Both the position numbers and the translations under genes were made by a program. A stretch of DNA of 64,000 nt from Lactiplantibacillus plajomi (GTDB lineage: Bacteria; Bacillota; Bacilli; Lactobacillales; Lactobacillaceae). Position 1 is the first letter of the stretch. The number at the start of each line of letters is the position of its first letter. The DNA is taken from the NCBI RefSeq assembly GCF_005405405.1, contig NZ_BJDZ01000011.1:29426-93425 (forward strand). The letters are read 5' to 3'. This document shows positions 54,596 through 64,000 of the stretch, in pieces. The notes beneath the pieces were generated by a model, which saw only the letters and a list, made by a program, of their open reading frames with translations, searched no databases and had not been told where the DNA came from.

Positions 54596-54910
54596 TTAGT
54601 TTTCTAAGTCCTTACCGGACTTCTTAGCAAAACGGACACGCTTGCCATCATCTTCGCGACGAACACCTAAACGAGTAGGTTCGTTAGTCGAAGGGTCGAT
54701 GAACATTACGTTCGAAATATCGATTGGAGCTTCGATATCAACAATCCCGCCTTGTGGGTTAACGTTCGTTGGTTTTTGGTGTTTCTTGATCTTGTTAACA
54801 CCTTCAACAACGACACGGTTCTTGGCAACGAGGACCTTTTTAACAGTACCTTCTTGACCACGATCCTTACCGCTGATTACACGAACTTTATCACCAGTTT
54901 TAATCAACAT
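54596..54910 (-). CDS. rplX: 50S ribosomal protein L24
   Basis: A 104-residue L24 with the KOW motif [19 protein letters not shown]. The ATG at 54910 follows GGAGGTGCGCAACCTA; an in-frame codon 12 bases upstream overlaps the binding site region. Confidence 0.96.
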   Translation of the reverse strand: MLIKTGDKVRVISGKDRGQEGTVKKVLVAKNRVVVEGVNKIKKHQKPTNVNPQGGIVDIEAPIDISNVMFIDPSTNEPTRLGVRREDDGKRVRFAKKSGKDLEN

Positions 54911-54943
54911 TAGGTTGCGCACCTCCTTATTTACGGTGTGTGA

Positions 54944-55312
54944 TTACAGAACTTCTGGAGCTAATGAAACGATACGCATGAAGTCCTTATCACGTAATTC
55001 ACGAGCGACAGGGCCAAAGATACGAGTACCTTGAGGCGTCTTGTCTTCTTTGATAATAACTGCAGCGTTTTCGTCGAACTTGATGTATGAACCGTCAGCG
55101 CGGTGAACACCAGACTTCGTCCGGACGATTACGGCTTTAACAACATCGTGGGCTTTGACAACACCACCGGGTGTTGCTTGTTTGACCGTAGCGACGATGA
55201 TATCACCAATGTTAGCAGTCTTGCGACCAGAACCACCTAATACCTTAATAGTAAGGATTTCACGGGCACCGGAGTTGTCAGCAACTTTTAAACGACTTTC
55301 TTGTTGGATCAC
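54944..55312 (-). CDS. rplN: 50S ribosomal protein L14
   Basis: A complete 122-residue L14 ([20 protein letters not shown]) ending with [16 protein letters not shown], of canonical length. Confidence 0.97.
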   Translation of the reverse strand: MIQQESRLKVADNSGAREILTIKVLGGSGRKTANIGDIIVATVKQATPGGVVKAHDVVKAVIVRTKSGVHRADGSYIKFDENAAVIIKEDKTPQGTRIFGPVARELRDKDFMRIVSLAPEVL

Positions 55313-55352
55313 AGTAAGTGTCCTCCCTTCATGTAATTTTATTCAGCTTAAA

Positions 55353-55622
55353 CTAGATAATAACAGCTTTTTGAACGACTTCAAGTAAGCGGAAACGCTT
55401 AGTAGCTGAAAGAGGACGAGTTTCCATGATCTTGACGATATCGCCAATGTGGGCTTCATTGTTTTCATCATGAGCCTTGTATTTCTTTGAATAACGAACA
55501 CGCTTACCGTAAACCGGGTGGTTCTTGTAAGTTTCGCGTACGACAACGATTGTCTTATCCATCTTGTCGGAAACGACGCGTCCTTGAATAACCTTACGGC
55601 TATTACGAGTATCTTCACTCAT
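55353..55622 (-). CDS. rpsQ: 30S ribosomal protein S17
   Basis: A complete 89-residue S17 with the conserved [17 protein letters not shown] core. It lies 22 bases after rpmC. Confidence 0.97.
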   Translation of the reverse strand: MSEDTRNSRKVIQGRVVSDKMDKTIVVVRETYKNHPVYGKRVRYSKKYKAHDENNEAHIGDIVKIMETRPLSATKRFRLLEVVQKAVII

Positions 55623-55644
55623 TCGTGATTGCCTCCTTTATACT

Positions 55645-55839
55645 CTACTTGTTTAATTCTTGTTCACGCAACGCAGTTTTGATACGCGCAATGTTCTTAC
55701 GAACTTGTTTTAAACGAGCGGTGTTTTCAAGCTGACCAGTGGCCAATTGAAAACGCAAGTTGAAAAGTTCGTCTTTATAAGACTTTTCTTTTTCGAGCAT
55801 TTCAGCAGTGGACAATGCTTTAATTTCCTTAGCCTTCAT
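55645..55839 (-). CDS. rpmC: 50S ribosomal protein L29
   Basis: A 64-residue L29 beginning [20 protein letters not shown]. The ATG at 55839 gives the usual length; an in-frame GTG at 55851 would add four residues. Either start overlaps the end of rplP, as is common. Confidence 0.95.
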   Translation of the reverse strand: MKAKEIKALSTAEMLEKEKSYKDELFNLRFQLATGQLENTARLKQVRKNIARIKTALREQELNK

Positions 55840-56263
55840 CTGATTCGCCACCTACTTCCTCGCGCTTTACAATCTTAGTTTTCACAGGTAACTTCGTGCC
55901 AGCTAAGCGTAAAGCTTCGCGTGCAACTTCTTCAGGAACGCCACCGACTTCAAACATAATCTTGTTACGTTTTACTGGGGCAACCCAACCTGCAGGAGCA
56001 CCCTTCCCATTACCCATCCGCACACCAACACCTTTTTCAGTGTAAGACTTGTGAGGGAAAATCTTAATCCATACTTTACCGCCACGCTTCATGTAACGGT
56101 TCATAGCAACACGGGCAGCTTCAATCTGCCGGTTGCTGATCCAGTGTGATTCGAGAGTTTGTAAACCGAATTCACCAAAAGCAACTGTCTTACCGCCTTT
56201 AGCTTCACCGCGCATTTTACCACGGTGAACACGACGGTACTTAACCCGTTTAGGTACCAGCAT
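55829..56263 (-). CDS. rplP: 50S ribosomal protein L16
   Basis: A complete 144-residue L16 ([20 protein letters not shown]), essential for the peptidyl-transferase region. It starts two bases after rpsC ends and overlaps rpmC. Confidence 0.97.
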   Translation of the reverse strand: MLVPKRVKYRRVHRGKMRGEAKGGKTVAFGEFGLQTLESHWISNRQIEAARVAMNRYMKRGGKVWIKIFPHKSYTEKGVGVRMGNGKGAPAGWVAPVKRNKIMFEVGGVPEEVAREALRLAGTKLPVKTKIVKREEVGGESDEG

Positions 56264-56265
56264 GT

Positions 56266-56922
56266 TTAGTTTCCTCCTTTAGCTGCAGATTTCTTTTCTG
56301 GCAAGATTTCGCCACGGTAGATCCAGGTCTTAACACCTAACTTACCGTATGTGGTCCGTGCTTCAACCCATGCGTAATCAATGTCCGCACGGAGCGTATG
56401 CAACGGAACCGTTCCTTCTGAGTAAGATTCGACACGTGACATGTCGGCACCGTTCAAACGACCAGCGACTTGGGCCTTAACACCCTTGGCACCAGAACGC
56501 ATCGTACGTTGCATTGCCCCACGCATTGCGCGACGGAAAGCAACCCGGCCTTCAAGTTGACGTGCGATACTTTCACCAACTAATTTAGCATCTAAATCAG
56601 GTTTCTTAATTTCGATGATGTTGATGTGTACTCGCTTACCAGTTAAATTGTTTAATTCTTTACGAAGAGCTTCAACTTCAGAACCACCCTTACCGATAAC
56701 CATCCCTGGCTTTGCGGTGTGGATTGAAATGTTAACGCGGTTTGCAGCGCGTTCGATTTCAACGGTGGAGACGGAAGCGTCGGCAAGTCGTTGTTCGATA
56801 TACTTACGGATGCGTAAATCTTCGTTCAAGTAGGCAGCAAAATCTTTTTCAGCATACCATTTTGCGTCCCAATCGCGAATGATTCCTACACGTAATCCGG
56901 TTGGATTTACTTTTTGACCCAC
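56266..56922 (-). CDS. rpsC: 30S ribosomal protein S3
   Basis: A complete 218-residue S3 with the KH domain [18 protein letters not shown] near the mRNA entry channel. It lies 12 bases after rplV. Confidence 0.97.
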   Translation of the reverse strand: MGQKVNPTGLRVGIIRDWDAKWYAEKDFAAYLNEDLRIRKYIEQRLADASVSTVEIERAANRVNISIHTAKPGMVIGKGGSEVEALRKELNNLTGKRVHINIIEIKKPDLDAKLVGESIARQLEGRVAFRRAMRGAMQRTMRSGAKGVKAQVAGRLNGADMSRVESYSEGTVPLHTLRADIDYAWVEARTTYGKLGVKTWIYRGEILPEKKSAAKGGN

Positions 56923-56934
56923 GCGTTATCCCTC

Positions 56935-57282
56935 CTATTTTTCACTAACTGTGATCGTGATGTGGCTTGTCCGCTTGTTGATTGGGGAAGCAGAACCCTT
57001 TGCCCGTGGACGGAACCGTTTTAAGGTTGGTCCTTCGTTAACAAAGGCTTCGCTTACGACCAAATCTTCACGATCTAAGTCAAAGTTATTTTCAGCGTTA
57101 GCAACTGCTGAAAGCAATACTTTTTCAACTACTGGAGATGCACCCCGTGGAGTGAACTTCAAAGTTGCTAAAGCTTCAGCAACGCTCTTACCTCTGATAA
57201 GATCAACGACTAGGCGGACCTTACGAGCGGCAATCCGAACAGTTTTTGCAGTTGCACGTGCAGATGTTACTTGTTCAGCCAT
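56935..57282 (-). CDS. rplV: 50S ribosomal protein L22
   Basis: A complete 115-residue L22 with the beta-hairpin that lines the exit tunnel near [20 protein letters not shown], the macrolide-relevant part. The sequence looks wild type. Confidence 0.97.
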   Translation of the reverse strand: MAEQVTSARATAKTVRIAARKVRLVVDLIRGKSVAEALATLKFTPRGASPVVEKVLLSAVANAENNFDLDREDLVVSEAFVNEGPTLKRFRPRAKGSASPINKRTSHITITVSEK

Positions 57283-57298
57283 TCTTTTATCCTCCTAA

Positions 57299-57574
57299 CT
57301 ACTTCGTTTTCTTATCGTCAGTACCATGACCATGGAAAGTCCGTGTCGGTACAAATTCACCTAACTTATGACCAACCATATCGTCTTGGATGTAAACTGG
57401 GACATGCTTGCGCCCATCATATACAGCGATAGTGTACCCAATAAAACTTGGGAAAATTGTTGAACGACGTGACCACGTCTTGATGACAGATTTCTTGTCA
57501 GAATCAGATTGTGCATCGATCTTGTTTAAAAGATGCTGATCTGCGAAAGGTCCCTTCTTTAAACTACGACCCAT
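57299..57574 (-). CDS. rpsS: 30S ribosomal protein S19
   Basis: A complete 91-residue S19 ([19 protein letters not shown]). It lies between rplB and rplV. Confidence 0.97.
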   Translation of the reverse strand: MGRSLKKGPFADQHLLNKIDAQSDSDKKSVIKTWSRRSTIFPSFIGYTIAVYDGRKHVPVYIQDDMVGHKLGEFVPTRTFHGHGTDDKKTK

Positions 57575-57616
57575 CGTGTGACCTCCTCTCGAGAACTACA
57601 GTAAATTCAAATATAA

Positions 57617-58456
57617 TTAGTGTTTGCCTGGGCGACGACCACGAACAATAAGCTTGTTTGAACGAGCTTTGGTGTTCCGAGTCTTCTTCCCAAGGGTCTT
57701 CTTGCCCCATGGAGACATTGGAGATGGATGACCGATTGGCGCTTTACCTTCACCACCACCATGAGGGTGATCGTTAGGGTTCATTACAGAACCACGAACC
57801 GTTGGACGCTTACCTTGCCAACGAGTACGGCCGGCCTTACCAGAATTGATCAATTCGTGTTGTTCGTTACCAACAGTACCGATAGTGGCACGGGCAGTAA
57901 GGAGAACTAAACGAACTTCACCAGAAGACAAACGAACAATGGCGTACTTGCCTTCCTTACCAAGTAATTGAGCAGACGCACCAGCTGAACGAGCTAATTG
58001 GCCACCCTTACCAGGCTTCAATTCGATGTTATGAATAACAGTACCAACTGGAATGTTCGTTAATGGCAATGCGTTACCAACCTTGATGTCGGCATCGGCA
58101 CCTGATTGAACTGACATGCCAACTTCCAAACCTTTTGGTGCTAAGATGTATGATTTCACACCGTCAGCGTAAACTAATAATGCAATGTTAGCTGTCCGGT
58201 TAGGATCATATTCGATTGCTTTGACGGTTGCAGGAACGTTGTCCTTAATCCGCTTAAAGTCAACCAAACGGTATTGTTGCTTATGACCACCGCCACGATG
58301 ACGAACAGTAATGTGACCATAACTGTTACGACCGGCAGTATGACTTTGTGAGTCTAATAATGACTTTTCAGGCTTCGTCTTAGTGATTTCTGAGAAATCT
58401 GAAGCAGTCATGTTACGACGGCCGTTAGTGGTTGGTTTATACTTTCTAATACCCAC
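57617..58456 (-). CDS. rplB: 50S ribosomal protein L2
   Basis: A complete 279-residue L2 with the C-terminal [20 protein letters not shown] region seen here as [20 protein letters not shown], whose histidine is near the peptidyl-transferase centre. Confidence 0.98.
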   Translation of the reverse strand: MGIRKYKPTTNGRRNMTASDFSEITKTKPEKSLLDSQSHTAGRNSYGHITVRHRGGGHKQQYRLVDFKRIKDNVPATVKAIEYDPNRTANIALLVYADGVKSYILAPKGLEVGMSVQSGADADIKVGNALPLTNIPVGTVIHNIELKPGKGGQLARSAGASAQLLGKEGKYAIVRLSSGEVRLVLLTARATIGTVGNEQHELINSGKAGRTRWQGKRPTVRGSVMNPNDHPHGGGEGKAPIGHPSPMSPWGKKTLGKKTRNTKARSNKLIVRGRRPGKH

Positions 58457-58479
58457 TAGAGTTACCTCCTAAATTAGAT

Positions 58480-58773
58480 TTATTGTTGATCGTCGTTGAA
58501 CAACTTAATTTCGTTAGAATCAGAACTTAAGGTAACAATAGCCTTACGACGCTTCTTAGTGTAGCCGGCGTAACGACCTTGACGCTTAAACTTCCCTTTA
58601 ACGTTCATTACGTTAACTTTAACGACCTTAACATCGAAGATTTCTTCGATTGCTTTTTTAACTTGTGTTTTAGTAGCCTGTACGTTGACATCAAATGTAT
58701 AGCGCTTGTCGTCCAAGTCAGCCATTGATGCTTCAGTGATTACAGGACGTAAAATTACATCGCGTGCTTCCAT
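58480..58773 (-). CDS. rplW: 50S ribosomal protein L23
   Basis: A complete 97-residue L23 ([20 protein letters not shown]), docking site at the exit tunnel for trigger factor and SRP. Its first base overlaps the last base of rplD. Confidence 0.97.
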   Translation of the reverse strand: MEARDVILRPVITEASMADLDDKRYTFDVNVQATKTQVKKAIEEIFDVKVVKVNVMNVKGKFKRQGRYAGYTKKRRKAIVTLSSDSNEIKLFNDDQQ

Positions 58774-59396
58774 TATGCGAGCGCCTCCCCTAATTGATCG
58801 AGGGCTTTTTGGGTAACGACTAATTTGTCACTATTAGCGACGTCTAAGACGTTAACACCTTTGGCTTTAAGGATCTTAACATTTGGTAAGTTACGACCTG
58901 CCAAAGCAGCCTTTTCATTGTCCTCTTCAACCAAAACAAGAGTCTTGGTGTCTACATTGAGGTTATTTAATACGTTAGCAAATTCCTTCGTCTTAGGTTG
59001 ATCGAAAGCTAAGCCTTCAACTGCAACTAAGTTGTTGTCTGCAACCTTTTGAGAAAGGACAGACTTCAAAGCTAAGCGCATAACCTTCTTAGGTAATTTG
59101 TAGCTGTATGAGCGTGGAGTTGGTCCGAAGACGATCCCACCTTTACGCCATTGTGGCGAACGGATAGAACCTTGACGCGCACGACCAGTACCCTTTTGAC
59201 GCCATGGTTTACGACCACCACCGCGACGAGCACTACGGTTCTTAACTGCGTGAGTTCCTTGACGCATTGATGCACGTTGCATCAAGATGGCATCAAAAAC
59301 AACGTTTTCGTTTGGTTCAATACCGAACACAGCGTCGTTTAAAGTAACGTCACCATTTTGCGTACCGTCTTGTTTATATAATGCTACGCTAGTCAT
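58773..59396 (-). CDS. rplD: 50S ribosomal protein L4
   Basis: A complete 207-residue L4 with the extended loop [19 protein letters not shown] reaching the exit tunnel. In several bacteria L4 also represses its own operon through the S10 leader, for which a long untranslated leader exists here. Confidence 0.97.
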   Translation of the reverse strand: MTSVALYKQDGTQNGDVTLNDAVFGIEPNENVVFDAILMQRASMRQGTHAVKNRSARRGGGRKPWRQKGTGRARQGSIRSPQWRKGGIVFGPTPRSYSYKLPKKVMRLALKSVLSQKVADNNLVAVEGLAFDQPKTKEFANVLNNLNVDTKTLVLVEEDNEKAALAGRNLPNVKILKAKGVNVLDVANSDKLVVTQKALDQLGEALA

Positions 59397-59414
59397 GTAT
59401 TATGTCCTCCTTCC

Positions 59415-60044
59415 TTATTTACTCTTAACTGATGTTTTAATCGTTACAAATGATTTGTTTACGCCAGGAACATTCCCTTTGATCAACAAAACGTTGTTTT
59501 CAACGTCGGCGCGAACAACTTGTAAGTTTTGCATCGTCCGTTGGTGATTACCCATCCGGCCAGGTAACTTCTTACCCTTGAAGACACGGTTGATAATGGC
59601 ACCCAATGAACCTGGACGACGGTGGTAACGAGAACCGTGAGCCATAGGACCACGACGTTGACCGTCTTTGTGGATGTTACCTTGGTAACCATGACCTTTG
59701 GTGATACCCGTAACGTCGACGGCGTCTCCGGCTGCGAAAATGTCAGCCTTAACTTCGTCACCTACTGTGTAATCTCCAAGCTCAACATTACGAATTTCAC
59801 GAATGAAGCGCTTAGGAGTCGTTTTTGCTTTTGCTGCATGACCTTGAGCAGGTTTGTTCGTCAAGACTTCGCGCTTGTCGTCAACACCTAATTGGATTGC
59901 TTCGTAACCGTCGTTTTCAACAGTCTTAACTTGCAACACAACGTTAGGTTGAACTTCGACAACTGTAACTGGGACTAATTCCCCGTTTTCAGTGAAGACT
60001 TGCGTCATTCCTACCTTTTTCCCTAAGATTCCTTTAGTGGTCAT
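59415..60044 (-). CDS. rplC: 50S ribosomal protein L3
   Basis: A complete 209-residue L3 ([20 protein letters not shown]) with the conserved [20 protein letters not shown] loop pointing to the peptidyl-transferase centre. Confidence 0.97.
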   Translation of the reverse strand: MTTKGILGKKVGMTQVFTENGELVPVTVVEVQPNVVLQVKTVENDGYEAIQLGVDDKREVLTNKPAQGHAAKAKTTPKRFIREIRNVELGDYTVGDEVKADIFAAGDAVDVTGITKGHGYQGNIHKDGQRRGPMAHGSRYHRRPGSLGAIINRVFKGKKLPGRMGNHQRTMQNLQVVRADVENNVLLIKGNVPGVNKSFVTIKTSVKSK

Positions 60045-60081
60045 GAGTACACCTCCAATTAATTGATTTTAGTTAAATAAA

Positions 60082-60390
60082 TTAAAGCTTGATTTCAATA
60101 TCTACACCGCTAGGCAAGTCTAACTTCATTAATGAGTCGACCGTCTTAGGCGTTGGGTTAACGATATCGATTAACCGCTTGTGAGTCCGCATTTCGAATT
60201 GTTCACGTGAGTCCTTAAACTTATGTGGTGAACGCAAAACGGTGTAAATCGTCCGTTCCGTTGGTAAAGGAATTGGGCCTGAAATAGTAGCACCAGTTCT
60301 CTTTGCCGTTTCGACAATCTTGTCAGCTGACTGATCAAGAATGCGGTGTTCGTATGCCTTTAAGCGAATACGAATTTTTTGCTTTGCCAT
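60082..60390 (-). CDS. rpsJ: 30S ribosomal protein S10
   Basis: A complete 102-residue S10 ([20 protein letters not shown]). It is the first gene of the S10-spc-alpha cluster, which continues without strong terminators to rplQ at 46.4 kb. GGAGGTCACAACA precedes the ATG. Confidence 0.98.
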   Translation of the reverse strand: MAKQKIRIRLKAYEHRILDQSADKIVETAKRTGATISGPIPLPTERTIYTVLRSPHKFKDSREQFEMRTHKRLIDIVNPTPKTVDSLMKLDLPSGVDIEIKL

Positions 60391-60555
60391 TGTTGTGACC
60401 TCCTTCGTCTATTTTGAAAATAAGACTAGCTCCGTGAAAATTACCGCCACGTCCCATGACAATGTGGCCGGGCGTGTCGCAACCTTTCACATCCAAGCTA
60501 ACTACGACTACTTGATGTTAGGGGGATACACTTATCCCCTTTAAAATACCAAGCA
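60391..60555 (-). promoter_or_regulatory. Structured leader of the S10 operon
   Basis: About 165 untranslated bases separate the predicted start from rpsJ. They include a stem GGGGATA/TATCCCC near the 5' end and the GC-rich stretch GACACGCCCGGCCAC followed by GGGACGTGGCGG, which can pair. Firmicute S10 operons often have an L4-responsive leader at this place, so autoregulation is plausible; the consensus was not checked. Confidence 0.45.
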
Positions 60556-60561
60556 CAATCT

Positions 60562-60590
60562 ATAATAAATGAAAAGCTTTGTAATATCAA
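60562..60590 (-). promoter_or_regulatory. Promoter of the S10-spc-alpha cluster
   Basis: TTGATA (60585-60590) and TATTAT (60562-60567) on the minus strand are spaced by 17 bases. The remaining 250 bases up to the phosphatase gene are AT-rich without a supported gene. Confidence 0.6.
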
Positions 60591-60846
60591 GTGCTTTTGC
60601 ACTTTTTTCTAACTATCGCTGTATACCGTGTTACCTTTTTTGAACCAGCATTAATAAATGTAACATAAATCCGGTTTGATTAGTAGTGCTTTTAAGGATT
60701 TATTTAATTTATTCCTGTTTCGAGTAACTTGATAAACAGCACAAGGAAAATAATACCACAGCAACGGCTATTTGACCGTCGATTTGCACTCGCAACTTCA
60801 GTACGATAACTCGTTTCTTCTATATTATAGGAAGATTATCTCGTCC

Positions 60847-61695
60847 TTAGTGCGCCCCGTCATCCTCAACGCCACTGACAAGCCTGCTCAACACGTTTAA
60901 CACACCGTCAGCGTTGTTACTACTCGTTAGGTGGTGCGCCTGTGCTTTGACGGCCGCAACGGCGTTTGCCATGGCATAGCTGTGTGGTGTCAGCCGTAAC
61001 ATGCTCAAATCATTCTCATTGTCGCCGAAGGTCATCAGCTCACTTGGTTGGACGTGGTACGCTTGCATCAACGCTTTTAAGCCGGTCGCCTTGTTCACGT
61101 GCGCCATGCTGATCAGTTCCGTGTTATAGCCGGACGTTTGACTTGCTAATCCTACGGGTAGCTGCTGCCGAAGTCCGGTCATTGCGGTCGAAAAGTCAAC
61201 CTGGTCGGCAAACGTGATACCGATACTCGTAATCTGATCATCGAGCCGGGCGGGCGTGACTCCCGCTAAGTCCGGTACCCGCTTTAAATGGTCATAGTAA
61301 TAATGGGTTTGCTGGTAGCTAGCCGCTGACATGCGCTCATCCACGTAGGCCGACTTGACCCCCACTACTAAGTGCTCAGCGACTTCGCTCGGTTGAAACT
61401 GGTGTTTAATCGTTTGTAACGTGGCCGTTACCGCGGCAGCCGGCATGGCCGTGACGATCAACGGCTGGCCACCCCGATGAACGACCGCACCGTTTTGCGA
61501 CACGAAATCCATTTGCTTTTGAAAGTCACCAAACTGGGTCTGCAGGCGTTGGTATTGCGACCCGCTTGCCGCCACGACCCGAACCCCGCGGGCCCGCAGT
61601 GCGCTCAGTAGTTGACCGAAACGGACGTGATCATACGTATTTTGGTCATTAAGGAACGTCCCGTCCATATCAAAAGCCACTAATTTAATTCCCAT
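60847..61695 (-). CDS. Cof-type HAD-family hydrolase
   Basis: The 282-residue protein is a sugar-phosphate-type phosphatase of the Cof/HAD-IIB group. Motif I is LVAFDMDGTFLND (Asp nucleophile, near residue 8), motif II lies around VVAASGSQYQR, and motif IV is MTFGDNENDLSML near the C-terminus. Such enzymes dephosphorylate a range of sugar phosphates or FMN; the substrate is not evident. The start at 61695 has GGGAG before it. Confidence 0.9.
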   Translation of the reverse strand: MGIKLVAFDMDGTFLNDQNTYDHVRFGQLLSALRARGVRVVAASGSQYQRLQTQFGDFQKQMDFVSQNGAVVHRGGQPLIVTAMPAAAVTATLQTIKHQFQPSEVAEHLVVGVKSAYVDERMSAASYQQTHYYYDHLKRVPDLAGVTPARLDDQITSIGITFADQVDFSTAMTGLRQQLPVGLASQTSGYNTELISMAHVNKATGLKALMQAYHVQPSELMTFGDNENDLSMLRLTPHSYAMANAVAAVKAQAHHLTSSNNADGVLNVLSRLVSGVEDDGAH

Positions 61696-61761
61696 ACTGC
61701 TCCCTACCTTCAATCGTTATCCGTTTAGCATACCACAGAACCGGTACGCGCCTAAATACAA

Positions 61762-61793
61762 AAGCAGTACCTGACAATTGCCAGGCACTGCTC
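61762..61793 (-). terminator. Terminator of the beta-lactamase-like membrane protein gene
   Basis: AGCAGTGCCTG and CAGGTACTGCT pair around GCAATTGT and are followed by a T-run on the minus strand. Confidence 0.65.
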
Positions 61794-61803
61794 ATCAACG
61801 GTT

Positions 61804-63729
61804 TTAACTTGGTAATAAAACTTCGCGGGTCACAGCCGCCAGCTTTTCAACCAGCGTGACCCCCTCCTGCATGGTTGCGTCCCGGTTCGTATAAATCGCA
61901 ATCACGTAACCATCCGCATCGTTATCTTTATCATAAACGTGACCGATACTATTAACTTGCCAGCCCAATCCACTATCACTCAAGTTCATCCAGCCATTCT
62001 TAAGCTGGTAATTAGGCGCACTTTTCGACACACCCCAACTCTGATCTGCACTAACGGTGCCCATTAAGTGCTGAATGGTTTGTTTAGATTGCTGACTTAA
62101 GTAATTAGACGGGTAAAAAATCGTTCGTAACAACTTCACCTGATCGGCCGGCGTCGTCTTGGTCATACTCCAGGACGTCAGGTGCGAAGTAGTCCCCGTC
62201 ATGCCCAACTGTTGATACAAGTTATTGAGCGCGCCGTAACTACCCATCCCCTGGCCGAGCAAACTCGTCGCCGCGGCGTTGTCACTATTCCGAATCATTG
62301 ACTTAGCCAGCATCTGTTCGTTCTCCGTAAACGTTAACTTTCCCTGATCACGCTGGTGAAGTAACTCGGTTAAGATCCCGGCCTTAACGGTACTGGCAAC
62401 GTAAAAGCCGCTCCCATCCGGATCCTTGGTATAACGATAGCTTTGCTTCGTCTGAGCATCATAAACCGCCACCCCAACTTTAACCGTTTGTTGGTCAATA
62501 ATTTGCTGCCAAGCTTGCATCAACGCCGTCTTTTGTTTGGCAGGATCAACCGCGACCGGCTTTGCCGTGCTCGTTCGAGTTGCCGGCCGACTTGAAGCTG
62601 ACCGCTTAGTTGTGGGTGACCGCTGGCTTGATTTAGCCGTACTGGCAGTCGTCCGCACCCTAGTCCGGGATGCGCGCGTCACCCGTCTATCTTGATAAAC
62701 GGAAAAGCTCCCTAAAATTGTTATGAACATGATGACCACACCAACGGTCCATGGTAAATAACGTTGCCCGCCTTGGTGCCAAAATACGCCGGACTGCCGG
62801 TATAACCACTCATCAAAGGTGGCAACGACGCCCGCCACAAGCAACGCTAGCCCGACCGTCCATAAATGTTCTCGCTGCGCGATCAAGGTTAAACTTGCCC
62901 ACGCAATTATGTATAACGTAAAGCTTACTCGCAACGCCTGCCAGTGGCGCGCCGTTACCGGCTGCGTCTGGGCACTAATAATTCCCCAACTGGTCCCTAA
63001 GCTTCCCATCAAAAGTAGCGCAACGAGTCCCCAGTGTGATTGAACCGTTTTTAGGCTCATTACCACCACCATCTCCGTACCCATCAGCACTAGGGCCATC
63101 CAGTACGCGAACGGCGGGGTCACCTGCCAACCGATTGCGCGCCGAGAACGCGTGGCTAGACAACTCCCCAGCGCAAGCGGTATTAAGAACCAACTCGTTG
63201 GGACCACCGGCTGCGATCCTAGTAACCAGGGCAAGTTAAGCACGCCGCTGCCCCCGACAACCAGTAGCGACCAACCGACCAGTCCCCGCCGCAACGAACG
63301 TCCTTGCCAACTTAGGAGCGCCGCCGAAAATTCCCAGAGCAACCATCCCAAAACAGCAATCCCCAAGGGCCAAACCGCAATAAAAACGTTCTGCCAAGTC
63401 GCACGCCCCGTAGCTAAGTAGCTCGTCATTCCCAGAACGGGCTGAACTTGTTGCCCGTATACGCCCGAAAAGTCCGGATCTAGCAACCAGCTCGTTATGA
63501 GGCTAAAGCCAATCAACAAAACCAGTGCTTGTAAAATAAACCACCCTCCCGTAGCGAGGCGTGCGCGCCGCGGTGGCCCTGCCAATAGCCTTTTCGTGTA
63601 GCCGTATCCCAGTAGGCCGAACACCAGCGTAAAACTAACCAGCAGACCATTGATACTTGCCAATTGCCAGCTTACTAGCAATCCCACCATTGCAAAACCA
63701 CCTAAACCGTACCACCGATCAAACTTCAT
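61804..63729 (-). CDS. Polytopic membrane protein fused to a serine beta-lactamase-like domain
   Basis: The 641-residue protein has about eleven hydrophobic segments (residues 1-350), a Ser/Thr/Arg-rich linker (about 350-400) and a C-terminal class A beta-lactamase-like domain. The domain has Ser446-X-X-Lys449 (STVK), SDN (482-484) and KNG (577-579) in place of the usual KTG or KSG. It probably faces outside and may act on cell-wall peptides or have lost hydrolysis; no antibiotic resistance should be inferred. The start at 63729 follows GGGAGGACGATGTTAGT, and the frame is open 84 bases further. The membrane half is of a kind I do not recognise. Confidence 0.75.
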   Translation of the reverse strand: MKFDRWYGLGGFAMVGLLVSWQLASINGLLVSFTLVFGLLGYGYTKRLLAGPPRRARLATGGWFILQALVLLIGFSLITSWLLDPDFSGVYGQQVQPVLGMTSYLATGRATWQNVFIAVWPLGIAVLGWLLWEFSAALLSWQGRSLRRGLVGWSLLVVGGSGVLNLPWLLGSQPVVPTSWFLIPLALGSCLATRSRRAIGWQVTPPFAYWMALVLMGTEMVVVMSLKTVQSHWGLVALLLMGSLGTSWGIISAQTQPVTARHWQALRVSFTLYIIAWASLTLIAQREHLWTVGLALLVAGVVATFDEWLYRQSGVFWHQGGQRYLPWTVGVVIMFITILGSFSVYQDRRVTRASRTRVRTTASTAKSSQRSPTTKRSASSRPATRTSTAKPVAVDPAKQKTALMQAWQQIIDQQTVKVGVAVYDAQTKQSYRYTKDPDGSGFYVASTVKAGILTELLHQRDQGKLTFTENEQMLAKSMIRNSDNAAATSLLGQGMGSYGALNNLYQQLGMTGTTSHLTSWSMTKTTPADQVKLLRTIFYPSNYLSQQSKQTIQHLMGTVSADQSWGVSKSAPNYQLKNGWMNLSDSGLGWQVNSIGHVYDKDNDADGYVIAIYTNRDATMQEGVTLVEKLAAVTREVLLPS

Positions 63730-63861
63730 ACTAACATCGTCCTCCCGTGACATTAAGCTTAACCTTGTTATATGTATTATAATAGTATCGTTTACGGTAG
63801 TGATAATCAACATAAGTTAACAAATCGCCCGATCGTTCCCCCAATATTTTCACAACACGAC

Positions 63862-63893
63862 AAAAAAAGCCCCGGACAGCTGTCCGGAGCTTT
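63862..63893 (-). terminator. Terminator of a gene beyond the right edge
   Basis: GCTCCGGACAG and CTGTCCGGGGC form a stem followed by seven T on the minus strand. The transcript it ends presumably came from a gene now separated by the feature at 63902 onward or lying outside the window. Confidence 0.65.
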
Positions 63894-63901
63894 AAATATC
63901 T

Positions 63902-64000
63902 GGCTCTATGATATTTGGTGTTGATGGATAAAAACCATCAACACCATTTTTTATGCACAACAAAAGGACATACCGTCCTGTGCTACAATCTAGTCGACCA
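63902..64000 (+). mobile_element. Possible left end of an ISL3-type insertion sequence
   Basis: From 63902 the sequence starts GGCTCTATGATATTTGG, resembling the GGCTCT-type termini of ISL3-family elements. An inward terminator follows at once (GGTGTTGATGG/CCATCAACACC stem at 63917-63945, then six T), then a promoter-like TGCTACAAT near 63980. This order (end, inward terminator, promoter) is common in insertion sequences. No transposase is visible before the window ends, so this is tentative. Confidence 0.4.

Noticed and set aside
61804..63729. Antibiotic-inactivating beta-lactamase
   Set aside because: The domain is fused to a large membrane part and its third catalytic motif is KNG; nothing supports drug hydrolysis.

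Overview
The window is a chromosomal segment of a Lactobacillales bacterium, most likely Lactiplantibacillus or a close relative. Three things point there: a complete S10-spc-alpha ribosomal cluster of low-GC Gram-positive layout, a malolactic locus (mleS, mleP, mleR) next to an mtsCBA-type manganese transporter, and a large surface protein ending in the LPQTxE sorting variant known from L. plantarum. The genus is inferred from recall of these families; no search was run.

Left flank (1-17.1 kb). A truncated ECF transporter S component and an APC permease come first. They are followed by a five-gene minus-strand cluster of zinc-ribbon envelope proteins, including two TcaA-like paralogues, then malate permease and malolactic enzyme with divergent mleR. 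Next are a small conserved ORF, a candidate free-standing ~100-nt RNA, an unknown membrane protein, the metal ABC transporter, and PH/SHOCT and zinc-ribbon/DUF805 proteins.

Mobile element (about 17,134-28,058; unit about 10.9 kb). An integrative mobilizable element sits in the 3' end of rpsI. It carries a tyrosine integrase, a CI-like regulator, an excisionase-like protein, a very large HUH protein resembling rolling-circle Rep, MobC, a MOBP-type relaxase, an XRE regulator, a lipoprotein and small unknown proteins. No coupling protein or type IV secretion genes are visible, so transfer would need a helper. The element supplies intact rpsI with a replacement 3' end. The displaced last 17 codons, identical in protein but heavily recoded, remain at the far end beside what is probably the original rpsI terminator. 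Structured DNA near mobC and at the left end may be oriT and replication origin.

Right flank (28-64 kb). rpsI, rplM, truA and the ECF energising module (ecfT, ecfA2, ecfA1) are followed by a flavin-based extracellular electron transfer locus: an ApbE-type FMN transferase, PplA-like flavoprotein, type II NADH dehydrogenase, EetA-like, EetB-like and a polyprenyl diphosphate synthase. A 2190-residue repeat-rich LPQTDE adhesin gene comes next. The ribosomal cluster then runs leftward from rpsJ to rplQ with secY, adk, infA, rpmJ and rpoA. The window closes with a Cof-type phosphatase, a membrane protein fused to a serine beta-lactamase-like domain, and a possible ISL3-type insertion sequence end.
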